From Margaritifera margaritifera (taxonomy: Eukaryota; Mollusca; Bivalvia; Unionida; Margaritiferidae), in contig JAQPZY010001569.1 of assembly GCA_029931535.1 (NCBI GenBank), positions 3,149,001 to 3,213,000 of the forward strand: a stretch of DNA of 64,000 bases. The letters are read 5' to 3'. How positions within the stretch are numbered: position 1 is the stretch's first letter; each line of letters begins with the position of its first letter. The notes beneath the pieces were generated by a model. That model worked only from the letters and a program-made list of their open reading frames with translations, was not told where the DNA came from and did no database searches. Below, piece after piece: positions 43,655 to 55,400 of the stretch. The position numbers were made by a program, and so were the translations under genes.

Positions 43655-45310
43655 GTCAAAGTACACATAACAATGGTGTAATGTGGAAGTTAAAGTCCTA
43701 AGATGATTTCAACATGAGTGATATGTCACAGTACAGGGCTGAGCAAATCCCAAAGTCTGACGTCCCGGACTATTCATTTTTGAAGTCGGGCAAGTAAAAT
43801 TTTCCAAGTCGCCAGTCAGGAACAAGTGCTTTTTAAAAAAGTTGGGCAAGTCCTTATTTTCGTGCTTTAATCACTATATCTACCTTTATTTGGCCAATCA
43901 TGCCCTCCGGGCATACTGAATACTTGATTCTACCTCTCTTCATGTATACATTTACATTCTGTATAACACATAAATGTGGTCAGTGATCATTTTCGCATAT
44001 GTGCACGTTCTGTTACCGCTTGACTGCATATTGAGCTAAGCGACCAAATTATCGGCAAATCAAAACACATCAAACAAAAGAAAACCAGTATGATCAATTA
44101 GCAGTGTTTTAAGCAACTTTGTTGCATTGTGTTTACTCAAGCCAGATCCTCACGAGCGGCTCACTATGATTTTAATCCAGCGAGTCAGTGTAATTAAATT
44201 AATGAAAGGTACTTTACCGACATCAGTGTTGGTTTCCTTTATGAACTGATAAAATGACAGTAATGATTCTTTAATTGTTAATTGATTATACAGATGATTA
44301 ACTTCCACGTGTGATATTGCGTTTGAAGTGAAACAATTACGCTAATTAATGAGCTGTCTCTGTTCGTATTTAAAAGAGAAAATGTATGTTATGATCACTT
44401 TAGAAGTAGTTGTCAAGCAAGCTGATAGTTACTCGGTGGATACAATGAGTTTGCTAAATTATTTTCGCAAGGAAGGTAATAAGGGCGATTCGGAGAAGGA
44501 ATTTTTTTTTAAAGTGGAGGGATAAAATGTAAGACTGCTACTGAATGTGCGGTAGCTATTTCTCCAAAGAGACATAAGCAGACCTGTGAGATGCTTTAGA
44601 GCATTTGACTACAGGCACTTTCCCCATGAGAGGGCAGCTCTGTTGAAATATGGGAGGGAAGACTTGCAGGTTCTTCTCAATCATCTTCAGGGCTGAGCAA
44701 ATCCCATAGCCGACGTCGAGGACTATTCATTTTTGAAGTCGGGCAAGTAAAATTTTCCAAGTTGCTAGTCTGGGACTAGTGGATGGAAAAAAATTTTGCT
44801 CAGCCCTGCAGTAATGAGAAACTGGTGTGTAATGCATAAGTTAAAATCCCTGGATAATTTTGCCTTGTGGGCTACATCTCAATACAGAGAAACTGTGGTG
44901 TAATGCATAAGTTAAAATCCCTGGATGATTTTGCCTTGTGGGCTACATCACAATACAGAGAAACTGTGGTGTAATGCACAAGTTAAAATCCCTGGATGAT
45001 TTTGCCTTGTGGGCTACATCACAATACAGAGAGACTGTGGTGTAATGCATAAGTTAAAAACCTAAGATGATTCTGACTTTCATGCTACATCACAATACAC
45101 AGAATCAGTGGTGTAGTACAAAAGTTAAAATCCTAAGACGATTTCAACTTGCACGTTACATTACAAACAGTGATGTAATACACAAGTTAATCCTAAGTTG
45201 ATTTCAACTTGGATACTATATTATAGTACACAAACAGTGATGTAGTACACATGTTAATCCTAAGATGATTTCAACTTGCATGCTTCATTACAGTACACAA
45301 TTTTGTCGTC
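43655..45310 (+). repeat. 71-bp satellite array, split by a hAT-like element
   Basis: The units 'gtaatgcataagttaaaatccctggatgattttgccttgtgggctacatcacaatacagagaaactgtgg' recur every 71 bp (44831, 44902, 44973, 45044, 45115) and then become divergent and shorter to 45310. About one unit lies left of the insertion (43655-43733). Confidence 0.9.
43734..44808 (+). mobile_element. hAT-like non-autonomous element inserted in the satellite
   Basis: The left end CAGGGCTGAGCAAATCC is at 43734 and the right end GATTT..ATTTTGCTCAGCCCTG finishes at 44808. CAGTA flanks both sides (43729-43733, 44809-44813). The left terminal segment of about 120 bp is repeated directly at 44688, so the right terminus may be a smaller folded element or an internal duplicate. 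A start-like reading MSLLNYFRKEGNKGDSEKE (ATG 44445) and 'RAALLKYGREDLQVLLNHLQ' suggest remnants of the hAT gene. The rest is deleted. Confidence 0.75.
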
Positions 45311-45389
45311 ACAGGAGAAGGAAACTGTGATGCATTTGAAGATATCAAATATGGTCAAACAAATGAATAATACTTAAATATATATTGAA

Positions 45390-46075
45390 GTAATTCTACT
45401 CCTTCAGAAGCAGCGATAACTAGATTGTCAAGTTGGCCACTGTGACAGCCATACTTGATGTGCAAGGGGCAACATTTTCATTTATGAACAACAAGACATC
45501 GTTAAGAAGTCTTTTAGTGAAAACCCGATGTTGATATGACCATCGGTCAAGGAGGAGTAGTGATAAGATTTTCAAGACAGCCACCTCTGAGTCCATGTTG
45601 GGTGCCAGATTGGTAAATCTTTCATTTAGAACCAAATAGACATAAGAAGTTTTTTGGTGAAAACCCCAGGTCTATACAACCATCCATTCAGGAGGAGTAG
45701 CTATAATAAGAATTTGAAGATGGCCACTGTGGTGGCCTTATCAGATGTCTGATCATCACCATTTTCATTTAAGACAAACTCGACATCATAAGAAGAATTT
45801 TAGTGAAAACTTCACATTGATATGACCATCTGTTCACGAGTATTAGTGACGAGATTTTCAAGATGGCCTCCATGGTGGCCATATTGGATGTCTGAAGTAG
45901 GGACACCATTTTCATTTAGGACCAAATACACCTTTGGATGAATGTGTAAATTTCCATGGCAATCCTCCCAATAGTATCGGAATAGTGATAACAAACTTGT
46001 GCCAATATACAATGTACACCAGATGACAGGCCATCACATAAGCTATTTTGATCTATGACCAGTAAAGCTAATAAA
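45390..46075 (-). repeat. Dispersed repeat family R1, minus copy, next to EXOSC5
   Basis: About four units are followed by the leader in reverse ('cttgtgccaatatac...gatgacaggccatcacataagct...gaccagtaaagct'). It ends about 175 bp from the EXOSC5 stop codon, so it may lie in or just past its 3' UTR. Confidence 0.8.
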
Positions 46076-46248
46076 TATAAAACAAATCTAAATTTTGAAA
46101 TAAATTTTTTAATAAATGCTTAAATGTTCATAGCTTTTGAGATGCTTTTTTTCCTTTGCTTCAACTGCTTTATACGATACTTAACAAATTCTTTTCAACT
46201 TGTCATAGTTTCTCAGCAGAAATGAAAAATATATTCAGTCTTTATACA

Positions 46249-46902
46249 TTAACTTTTCACCAATTTCTTTGTCATGGTTTCCCTGTAGAAGTGAAAAATA
46301 TCAACACTTGCTGTCCTGCACACAGACATACATTTATTAAATTGTTCATTAGAATATTTCCCAACTGCTAGTACCGTCACCACATTCTTTTCCACACTGT
46401 CAAACACAAATGTCATACAAGCTTGTGCAGTTTTCTCTTCCTTATCTGTTGCATCAAGAAATATCGCACCTTCTAAATCAAGAACACAATGAACTGCAGC
46501 TACCAAGCATTTCATGCTCATACCTGAATCGAGTAAAGCTAGACACATGGAATTTATGCAACATGCTAGTAATGAGCCTGAATTCTGCATTTCCTGAACT
46601 GTTAATGACACTGAAGATCTGGGATGGAGAGAAGCAAGTAGAACCGTTTCACATGTGTTTCGCATCAGTCGCTCCTGTGACTTTTCTGTACAGCCTGGGA
46701 GTCCAGATTTTGGCTTGTAGATAACTTCCACAGTTGCCCTGTCAATCTGTTCCTTATTTATCCTGACCTCCCCTGGACCATACACTGCTGACATTACGCA
46801 AGTGTCTCCCTGTAACAATGTAGCACTGCCATCAGGCCTTGAGAGTAAACTCAGCTCAGCTGACATCAATCTGAGCTTGGATCCTTTTGAAGAGTCGGAC
46901 AT
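46249..46902 (-). CDS. EXOSC5: Exosome complex component RRP46
   Basis: It encodes 217 residues (human EXOSC5 is 235). EXOSC5/Rrp46 is one of six RNase PH-like subunits forming the ring of the eukaryotic RNA exosome, paired with Rrp43. It is thought to be catalytically inactive and to line the RNA channel (family knowledge). The sequence has the RNase PH fold signatures LLSRPDGSATLLQGDT (about residues 19-34), VYGPGEV (40-46), GLPG...ERLMRNTCE (67-85) and the second subdomain's NSGSLLACCINS (107-118). It ends FHFYRETMTKKLVKS. The whole coding region is in one exon. On the - strand TTTTCTTACAG ends at 46912, so the exon starts at 46911, nine bases before the chosen ATG. The 5' UTR, or a few more N-terminal residues, must come from an upstream exon that I cannot place. 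A longer open frame to 46989 runs into that intron and is not used. Confidence 0.94.
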   Translation of the reverse strand: MSDSSKGSKLRLMSAELSLLSRPDGSATLLQGDTCVMSAVYGPGEVRINKEQIDRATVEVIYKPKSGLPGCTEKSQERLMRNTCETVLLASLHPRSSVSLTVQEMQNSGSLLACCINSMCLALLDSGMSMKCLVAAVHCVLDLEGAIFLDATDKEEKTAQACMTFVFDSVEKNVVTVLAVGKYSNEQFNKCMSVCRTASVDIFHFYRETMTKKLVKS

Positions 46903-47089
46903 TTCTTGTTCCTGTAAGAAAAAATAAACCGTTAGGATTTTACCATTACATACATTTACTACTACAACAACTGAAGGGAGGTAACTCAATCAGTATAAGA
47001 TCCTTCTGGCCCTCCTTGCTGAGACAGGAATGAGGGCAGAAACCATATTTTACATGGTCTTTGCAACAATAAGGCTGTTGGTTTTAATG

Positions 47090-47265
47090 GCACTTTTAAC
47101 ACATTACTGGCTGTATCATGCCAAGGAAATGAGAGCCAAGTACTTTAACCAAGGACATGCATAGGCAACCAACCCAAGCTGGCCCTGGTGGGCATCAAAC
47201 GCATGACACTTGGATTGCGAGTCCAACAATTTAGCAACTGAGCTACTGAAACTCTTGCATACAAA
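47090..47265 (-). repeat. tRNA-derived SINE, same family as 10961
   Basis: The reverse complement shows 'cagtagctcagttgctaaattgttggactcgcaatccaagtgtcatgcgtttgatgccc' (A box, anticodon region, B box), then 'ggttgcctatgcatgtccttgg...cttggctctcatttcc'. Its body matches the SINE at 10961-11135. Confidence 0.75.
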
Positions 47266-47386
47266 CAAACGTAAATCAACTGCATCAAATATGTGCCATA
47301 GTTTAGGCAGAAAACGCGCATTAAAATCCATGTCTGACATACACTTATAGAGAATCTGCATCAGTTGCTGAACAGAAGCAGTTACC

Positions 47387-47617
47387 CCATGATTGTTATT
47401 TATACTTGATTATCCCCCCGATTGTTAATTATACTTGATTATCCCCCTGATTGTTATTTATACTTGATTATCCCCCTGATTGTTATTTATACTTGATTAT
47501 CCCCATGATTGTTATTTATACTTGATTATCCCCCTGATTGTTATTTATACTTGATTATCCCCATGATTGTTATTTATACTTGATTATCCCCCTGATTGTT
47601 TTTTATACTTGATTATC
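47387..47617. repeat. 29-bp minisatellite, eight copies
   Basis: The unit 'tgattgttatttatacttgattatccccc' recurs every 29 bp (tatacttgat at 47401, 47430, 47459, 47488, 47517 and on). There is no variable spacer, so it is not a CRISPR-like array. From 47618 to 48611 nothing is recognised. Confidence 0.95.
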
Positions 47618-48611
47618 TGCAGTATATTTGGTAAGTGTAGAGACAAAATCTATGTTAAATTAAGTGAAAATTTTGAGAATAAGTAATGATCATGCAGTAA
47701 CCCATTCTGTATGGGAACTGGTGCAGGCCCTCAACATATACTCTCACAAAGGTATCCTGGTTTACATATTCCAAGATTTACAAGATCAATTCCTACAATT
47801 TTCAGGATCTACATGATTATTCAATAATGTGGCTAATTTTAGGTGATTTGGCAGTTGTATTTCTGCACATGCTAACTGAATACAAAGCATTAAAAAAATA
47901 CTATTTGTACGCATTTGGTGAATCATGTATTTACTGGCTGGAGAGCAGTTCTTGCCACAATTTCTGTCTCTTCAAAATTACACAACAGCTATGTCCTTCA
48001 TACACTAGAAAAACTTGCCTATGTCAATGGTTTTCTTCATACTGATTCCACTCAAGAATTTAATTTGAACATTTTAGTCAACATTTTATCTCCATGTATG
48101 CTACTTTGGAAATAAATGCAGCAGTGTTTTTGCTGAAGATTTCATCTTCTCTTCTTTACAGTTTCTATCCATAATCATTGACTATGTGTGCTCAACCCAA
48201 GCTAATCACAATCAGTAAGACATGTCAGCCAATGAAATTGATCATCTTATGCATCTTTCAGCAATGTGTAACGGTACACTCTATTCAGTAAGCCAGCTTG
48301 GGATGAGCTCGATTCAGTCTAAAATCAAACGTATGAATCTTTAATTTTTTTAAATGTTCCTTATGGGTGCCATAGAGGCAACTTTCTTGCGTCAAAGATA
48401 CAAATTTTACAATGATGACACACATTTTTATTTACAACAGTAACAAGTGTATGCTTCTATGACCATTTCTTTGTTCTGCTCTTTTTCCCTACATTTTATT
48501 TGACTTGTACAGAACTCGAACACTCTTGCACAACATTTAAGAAATAAAAATGAATTGAACAATTCACTTTTAAGTTCAGCATAAATTAACATATGGAAAA
48601 AAACATTTAAA

Positions 48612-48715
48612 ACACGAGTCCCTTGAAGGGACTGTCTCTCTACTGTGTAAAAAGAATTTCCTGGAATTCAAGATAAAACCATTTGTTCTTTTTAACTGCC
48701 GAGTGTCGAAACCCA
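48612..48715 (-). repeat. R1 terminal fragment
   Basis: Only the R1 end is present: 'cgagtcccttgaagggactgtctctctactgtgtaaaaagaatttcctggaattcaagat...actgccgagtgtcgaaaccc'. It is a good example of the palindrome CAGTCCCTTCAAGGGACTC. Confidence 0.8.
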
Positions 48716-49250
48716 ACACCGGTTTAATTAACGCTTCTTTCGAAACAGGTCACGTTTTTAATTTCGCATTCAACCATAATTAAAAATATAGTTAAAGGCC
48801 CTTCTTTTATGTATTGTATCGCCATTGAGCAAGTTGATGTGGTTAATGAAAGTTTTTTTTAAATTAAAAAAACCTGGAAAAAGTGACGACAATTGGCCTC
48901 CGGCCAGTAGTGGTATTGGTAGAGTGAGAATCGGGATCGCTCAAGGTAAAATTCGTACTAGTGACGATTACTTTCCTCAGGTTCTTCCGTTTAAGTTTAC
49001 ATTCAAACAGACTAATTCCCTGCTTCACGAAGATAATACAAATTATTCGATAATTGGGAGATGTATGCCTTTTTTGAACTGCTGGCGTCGTGTTCTATCA
49101 AACCACATTGGCTGAGTTGGCTCGTGGTGGCTTTCGGCTCTTTTTTCTCCACAAAAAGAATATAGCGAACGCACTGAACACCAGTCACGTTTCTAGTGAG
49201 ACTGGTTGCATTAGTCCGAAAATTTCATAACTACGAGTAGGGAGCCGGAC
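48716..49250. other. Intergenic sequence upstream of EXOSC5 with an unassigned open frame
   Basis: A + frame at 48825-49115 (96 codons) has no recognised domain. The segment 48870-49240 is slightly richer in CpG than its surroundings and could be promoter DNA, but I see no splice donor linking it to EXOSC5. Confidence 0.3.
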
Positions 49251-49258
49251 CAAGGACG

Positions 49259-49381
49259 AAGTTGTTCTCCTTTTTTTTTTTTTTTTTTTTTCTTCTTTTT
49301 TTGTCTGACATGACGGGTGGCAAAAAAAAAACACAAAAAAAAGTTTTAAAAAAAAACAAAAAAACAATCGGAGAACAACTT
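49259..49381. repeat. Fold-back sequence around poly-T/poly-A
   Basis: AAGTTGTTCTCC followed by about 20 T pairs with a long A-rich run and GGAGAACAACTT at the right, about 95 bp apart. It forms a natural inverted repeat. Confidence 0.7.
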
Positions 49382-49464
49382 GTTGGTTTGTTGGTCTAAG
49401 AGGCAGGGAACTCTGCACCATCGCCACTAAGTAAGGACCGGAACTTATGAAGTTTGGGAGGCAT

Positions 49465-49467
<3 letters not shown>

Positions 49468-49532
<65 letters not shown>
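49468..49532. repeat. (CT)n microsatellite
   Basis: About 31 uninterrupted CT units are present. A short (TTA)n run follows at about 49590-49607. Confidence 0.97.
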
Positions 49533-49534
<2 letters not shown>

Positions 49535-49674
49535 GCATCATCCCTTCCACCTAGCACCGTTACCTTTGAAGGCAGTTAGTATTTTTTATTATTATTATTA
49601 TTATTTTTTTCTTCACTTTTTTGAAAGTGCATTGACAGCTACTAGCCTGGATGCCTTCAAATCTACTATCCAGC

Positions 49675-49920
49675 CAGGCCTGCCGACAGAAATTCTGGGC
49701 CCCTAGGCAGAGCAGTCATGGGCCACAAAACTGGTTTAAATTTTTTTTATATACCTGTGTACAGTTTTGCATATAAAACCTGTAGTAATCTACCATAGCT
49801 TAGACTCTTGCAAGGAACAAATGTTAATATTTACTGCAAAGATTAATTTATTTTTTATAACCGAGTTGACGGCGGGCCCCTGGGCAATTGCCTCCATCCC
49901 CACCCCCTCGGAGGGGCCTG
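49675..49920. mobile_element. hAT-like MITE with 8-bp target duplication
   Basis: 246 bp with ends CAGGCC...GGCCTG, GGGCCCC-rich inside. It is flanked by TATCCAGC (49667-49674) and CATCCAGC (49921-49928), a 7/8 target-site duplication. Confidence 0.75.
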
Positions 49921-50827
49921 CATCCAGCACATACAATTTAAGTAGATACTATAACGAAATTATTTGTACATTGAATATTCGTTTTTTTAGGGGGGTGGGT
50001 GGGTGTTCCTTTGCTGGTGGTGGGGAAGGGGTTTACACGCAGGTGCAATAAATCCGTCAAATGGATTTTGATCGAGTATTGTATTGAAGTATTATAGAAA
50101 GTCAGTTTCTTCTTTTACCGTACTGAACACTGGAGCTATTTTACCGACTAAAGCAATAAAATATAAATTAACTTTAACAATCAAGCAGACATCATTACAA
50201 CTGTATTTCACTACCAATGTTAGTAAACAATGCGTAAAGGGACACCAAACATTTGATAATTCCAATGTATAAACTGCAGGTAATCTGTACTTCTTTTGCC
50301 ACAGAATTGCTGTCAAATACAGTATATATTTGTGTCTACATGTGACACATCCCTAATACAGTTTTTACACCCAAATTTTCATTTGATTCAGAATTTTTTT
50401 ATTTTTTTTTGTTTTTGTTAAGTATCAAAAATGAAAAGAAATAAAGAAGAAAAGACAGTGCTGAATGGATTAATAACAGCGGATTGTGAAGTCAGTTAGG
50501 AAAAAGACTTCAATGTCCAGTTAGATGTCACCAAAATTAAGCCGATATAAAAAAAAATGTTTTGTTAAATAGAAAATATTGTAAGTAGATGGTATATGAG
50601 AGTGCAAGCACACTTGTAAATATTTAGTAATTATTATCATCTCATTTAGAGAGACAAGTACACCCGAGCACACTTAATAATTTCCAAAAGTCTCACAATC
50701 TCATGTAACAACTTTTGCACCTAAAATGCAACGAGAATACCCAGAGCACATTTGCAATTTAAAATAGCACTATCTTCACCCATGTACAATAAATAGTCAC
50801 ACTGGAAAATTTTATATCAGCTCTAGG

Positions 50828-51022
50828 CAGTGCTGGATTACCCAATGGGCAGACTAAGCACGTGCTTAGGGCATCAGCAAAGCAGAAGCACAAAAAAAGA
50901 AGAAAAAAAAAAAGAAGAGAAATTACTGTTTAGTATCGTTTTTATTTTGACTTACATGGGGGGGGGGGGGCACCGTTATCTTTTCAGTGCTTAGGGCCTC
51001 GAAAGGTCTTAATCTGGCACTG
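50828..51022. mobile_element. hAT-like MITE with perfect 8-bp target duplication
   Basis: 195 bp with ends CAGTGCTGGATTA and (right, complement) CAGTGCCAGATTA. GCTCTAGG is present at both 50820-50827 and 51023-51030. It has a G12 tract and an A-rich tract inside. Confidence 0.92.
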
Positions 51023-51259
51023 GCTCTAGGATAGCGATAGCAAAATAAAATGAACAATTGCACACAATAAATATTATCACTGACAGACTAACAGTTTCAT
51101 GGCATGATGTCGGATTATTATTGTCTACATGATGTGTTGCATTCCAGACTGTTCCTTAGTATATACAGACCAGCCATTGTTTCAGTCTAAAAATGACGAA
51201 GTTGCATGAGAGGATTTAAAAGTTATAGTGGAAATTTCACCTTAAATTGGTAAGCATAA

Positions 51260-51520
51260 CTAAATATAAGTTACTTTTTGTTTATTTGTCAACAACATAC
51301 GATCGTATTTGTTCAGCATTATATTTAATTCAAGCCTGATATATAGAGGGACTGCACCAGTTTCCGCACGGATACGAATTATATTATTATTCAAAGCTTT
51401 TAAAACGATTACTATAACTGCTGTTATAAATCCGGTGTAGGTTAGTGGAACTACTATACCAGTAGCTATTCCTGATAAACACAATCCAGTAACAGAAAGA
51501 CCTATCCCAACTCTTTCCAT
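51260..51520 (-). CDS. Small hydrophobic ORF, probable companion of the DNA polymerase element
   Basis: 86 residues: a Gly/Thr/Ile/Val-rich membrane-like N-terminal half (GIGLSVTGLCLSGIATGIVV and a second segment) and a charged C-terminal half. The layout, a glycine-rich hydrophobic segment followed by a helical charged segment, resembles small ORFs I recall next to animal elements with this polymerase type. It points opposite to the polymerase. Whether it is intact is unknown; the function is unknown. It could also be a chance frame. Confidence 0.35.
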   Translation of the reverse strand: MERVGIGLSVTGLCLSGIATGIVVPLTYTGFITAVIVIVLKALNNNIIRIRAETGAVPLYIRLELNIMLNKYDRMLLTNKQKVTYI

Positions 51521-51879
51521 ACCTGCCTCTAACCGATTTCAATGTTTATATGCTTATTTCTTTCTCATAGCTTGATTGTGCATGAAAGTCACGTGTTTCC
51601 ACATCCAAGAAACAGAAGATACGGCCAGTGCAAATCACAACACAACATAAATCACCATCAGAACCTATTTTTGTAAAAATGCAACCAATACAAGTACTGA
51701 GGAAATAGATATCCAAGGTTTAGGTGATAAAGATGTACATATTAGAAAAGATATACCTCTTAGAAAAGAAAAAAAAAACAACAACAAAAAAACAAAAAAT
51801 AAACGGAAACTGAAGCAAATTAAATATTTGATGAAGTGCAAGGAGTACAATATTCACTTGCAGCTTAAGAACAAAATGT

Positions 51880-52373
51880 CTACAGATTTACTCCACAAGA
51901 AGAAATAGAGCTGAGAGGATATAAAGAAACTATTGATGTTACCGCAACCAAAAATAGAATCTTTAGAAATAGAACTCGAACGTCAAGAAGAACAGATAAA
52001 AAAAAAAAAAAAAAAAAATTGAAGAGGAAATGAAGGAAGAAGCAAATCATCGTGGGAAAATGAATTACAAAATAAAATAGACAAAGTTAAACACATGAGG
52101 TCAGAAAATGTCGAACAATTAGAAACTATTTACAAGTTAAACATGAACAAAATTAAGAAATCATAAAAAGTAAACTTCTTCTCAAGAAGAGATTACAATT
52201 GTTATTCAAAGAAAAAAGTGTAACAATTGCTGTTATAGCGACAACGATAGCAATGAGAATGTCAGCACTTGCTCTGTGTATAGTAACTTTAGTAATAGGG
52301 GCTGCATTTGGTGGCAGGGGACGTGTCCCGTCTAAACCCAGTACTCCTAGCCAATCAATATGGTGATAGAATA
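51880..52373 (+). pseudogene. Decayed coiled-coil/membrane-segment ORF upstream of the polymerase
   Basis: Broken frames read a Lys/Glu-rich helix-like region (for example IELRGYKETIDVTATKNR). The last open part (about 52180-52370) has a hydrophobic stretch, VTIAVIATTIAMRMSALALC followed by IVTLVIGAAFGG, then Ser/Pro, and stops at TGA near 52371. It has several stops and an A-run at 51998-52018. The function is unknown. It is likely part of the same mobile element as the polymerase. Confidence 0.4.
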
Positions 52374-52416
52374 AAAAATGGTTTGAAAAATGTAGCTCAA
52401 AAGTGCTTGCGAATTA

Positions 52417-55400
52417 TTGGCATTGTCTTCTACTTGTGAACGGCATGTTTGTACGAATAACCAAAAGTTGTACGTTTGTTCAGGAAAGAAAAGATGCAGT
52501 TTTTGTGATCAAGTCGCTGAATTAGATCATTCGTGTTACATTAAAAAATATGACACCGAAGTGGAGGAAGAATTAAATGACGACCATCACAAGAAAAAGA
52601 AACAAGACCATGGCATGGATTTTATCTTTTTTTTACTTTGAATCTTCGCAAGAGATTGGAATTCACATCCCTAATTTTGGCGTAGCTCATCGTACTTGTT
52701 CATCATTGTCCAAATTGTAGCGTGATTCCAGGAGGACGAGAAAGGATATTTGCTGATTTTGCAGAATGGATTTTAGACCACACAGACGACAGTTGGAGCG
52801 AAGATCAAGTCCATCGTTACGGGAAATGTCATCGATATGCTACAGTTATGGCACACAATTTCTCCGGTTACGACGACAAGTTCTTTTGAAATATTATTCA
52901 GAACAAGGAACTGGATTTCCATTAGTTATGGTGCTAAAAGCATTTACATGCAAGTGGGAAAAGTACAGTTTAAAGATCCCTTAAGTTATTTAGCTATGCC
53001 TTTAGCAAGACTGCCTAAAACGTTTGAAATGAAAGAAATGGCAAAAGGGTATTTCCACACTTATTTAATACCGAAGCCAATCAACACTTCGTGCTCCAGC
53101 ATTTGCCAGAAATTCACCACTACGATCCTGACGGTATGTACACAGAACAAAGAAAAGCATTCATTACTTGGTACCAACTTCACTCTTCAGACTCTTTTGA
53201 CTTTCAAGAAGAAATGTTGAACTATTGCCAATCTGAAGTAGACATTTTAAGACGGTGTTGTGGAAAATTTCTACAATTATTTATGGATGACGGAGGTATT
53301 GATCCCTTGAAGGAAGCTTTTACCATTGATATAAGCGTGTGAATTAGTCTATCAAAAGAAATTCATACCCGAGAACACTGGCCTTTATCCCTCCACAAAC
53401 CAGGGAAGCCGTCAGTCGTCGATATTCCGCCAAAAGTTTGCGCTGGCTCCATTACATGTGTGAGACTCAAAACAAACAAATACAACATGCTAGAAACGGT
53501 GGTGGTGGAAAGAAAATTGGATCTTTTTCAAGATGGTTGGGATTTAGAAAACTGACAGACGCTGTACGAATTTCAAGGATGTTTATTTCACGGATGTCCT
53601 ACTTGTTATCCTCAACGAAACCTGAAAAATCCTTTCTCAGGTTCTACCATAGAAAAGTTTTACGACGAAACATACCGAGGACGTCCGAATTTAGAAAGTC
53701 AAGATTACCATGTGATAGAAATGCGGGAACACGACTACAATCGACGTTTCAAAACCGATCCAGGATTCGACGCATCCTCGAAGAGTACAACGTCGTGGAT
53801 ATCGAGCCTTTGAATCAACGAGACAGTTTGTTTGGAGGATGGACCAATGCGACATGCTTGCTGTACGACGTAGATGAAACTCAAGAAGAACAAATCAAAT
53901 ACATCGATGTGTGTTCCTTGTATCCTTGGGTGTGTAAATATGCTCAATTCCCTAACGAACACCCTGAAATGTTGACAGAACACATCGATGTGGAACACAT
54001 TCGTCAGTACGAAGGGTTAATCAAATATCAAGTGTTACCACCGACGAACGTATACCATCGTGTTTAACAACATCGTTGCCACGGAAAACAGATGTTTCCT
54101 TTATGTCGTAGGTGTGCTGAAACGTGCAATCAAATCCAACCATGTTGCCACGAAGACCAAGAACGCGCTTTGACAAACCAAAAACCAACATGGAAAAGTG
54201 TCTGCGTTGGAAGTGATACATTAAATAAAATCATATTTCATATATAAATGCACAAATCTGTTTTAAAATTATGACATTATTTGTTGTGCTTGTGAAAATT
54301 GTTAATACAATTTTATGCTAATTGTGTGCTTATGTTCAAATTGTATTTCTTATTTCAGTCAAAATATTGCATGCAATAAAGAAAACATTGTGTGTATACG
54401 TGTTGTTTATTTTTGTCTTTTTATTACCTTTGATTGTTTTTTGTTTTTTTTTTAAATTAAACTTCGAATATTGGAATCCTGCATCATACTTCATTAGTGT
54501 TGATTGTGTTAAAATGTTCAAAATTGAGCATTTACTTGTAATTGGTGTCAAGTTGACACAAAAATGTTTTTCTTTTTCTATTTTCTGATGGTCTGGAAAC
54601 AACAACATGGTTGATTGGCACAGGTTTTTTTTTTCGTGAGAAATTTAATAAAATATTGTTGGTTGTGGGGTTTTAAAACCATTTCCACCGTGTACATTAA
54701 GTTCTGGAATGGTCCTACTTCTATTCAATATCTATACTTGCAAAATTGGATTTTGACATAATATATTTCAAAATTTCTAATTGAATTTTTGTGAATAAAA
54801 TTTTTATTGTTGAGTTTTAAAAAAAATATTTTAACTTTATGAAGAGGTTAAACTGTAATAAAAGTATTTCAGTTCACTTTATTAGGCCTGAGACTATAAA
54901 TAACTATGTCCTGGCATTTTATATATTTTTGTCAGGCTGACTTCAAATAAAACTTTTTTCTTACAAATTACTGATTTTATAACACCTGCAAAATGTTATG
55001 ATATCAATGAAGTAAGATAAAACGTGTCACACTAATTAGCAAACAAGCGAATGCAAATATAAACCCCGTCAACGTGCCTGTAGTTGTTTATTTTGTTGTG
55101 CCATTATTATTTCTTTCTTTTTCAAGAGATTATGATATATGATCGTTTTACATGGAGCTGAAACAATTTAAATTTACTGGTTTATGGATGATACTCTTAT
55201 AAAATGCTATTATCCGTCCAACTGAGAATGCATGTAACACGCCGTAAAGAATGCAAAACACACCCTTAAGTCACTCAGGAAACTTTGTATAAATTTTTCA
55301 TTTATTTATTGTAACTTTAATGTTTTTCTTAAACAAAATTAAATTATTAATTGATAATAGATATACAAATTTTTTTATCGTAGATCAGAAAAAGTACTTG

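Noticed and set aside
46410..46724. Plus-strand ORF of 104 codons
   Set aside because: It is antisense to EXOSC5 and has no domain of its own.
47387..47617. CRISPR-like array
   Set aside because: Units are head-to-tail at 29 bp with no spacers, and the window is eukaryotic.
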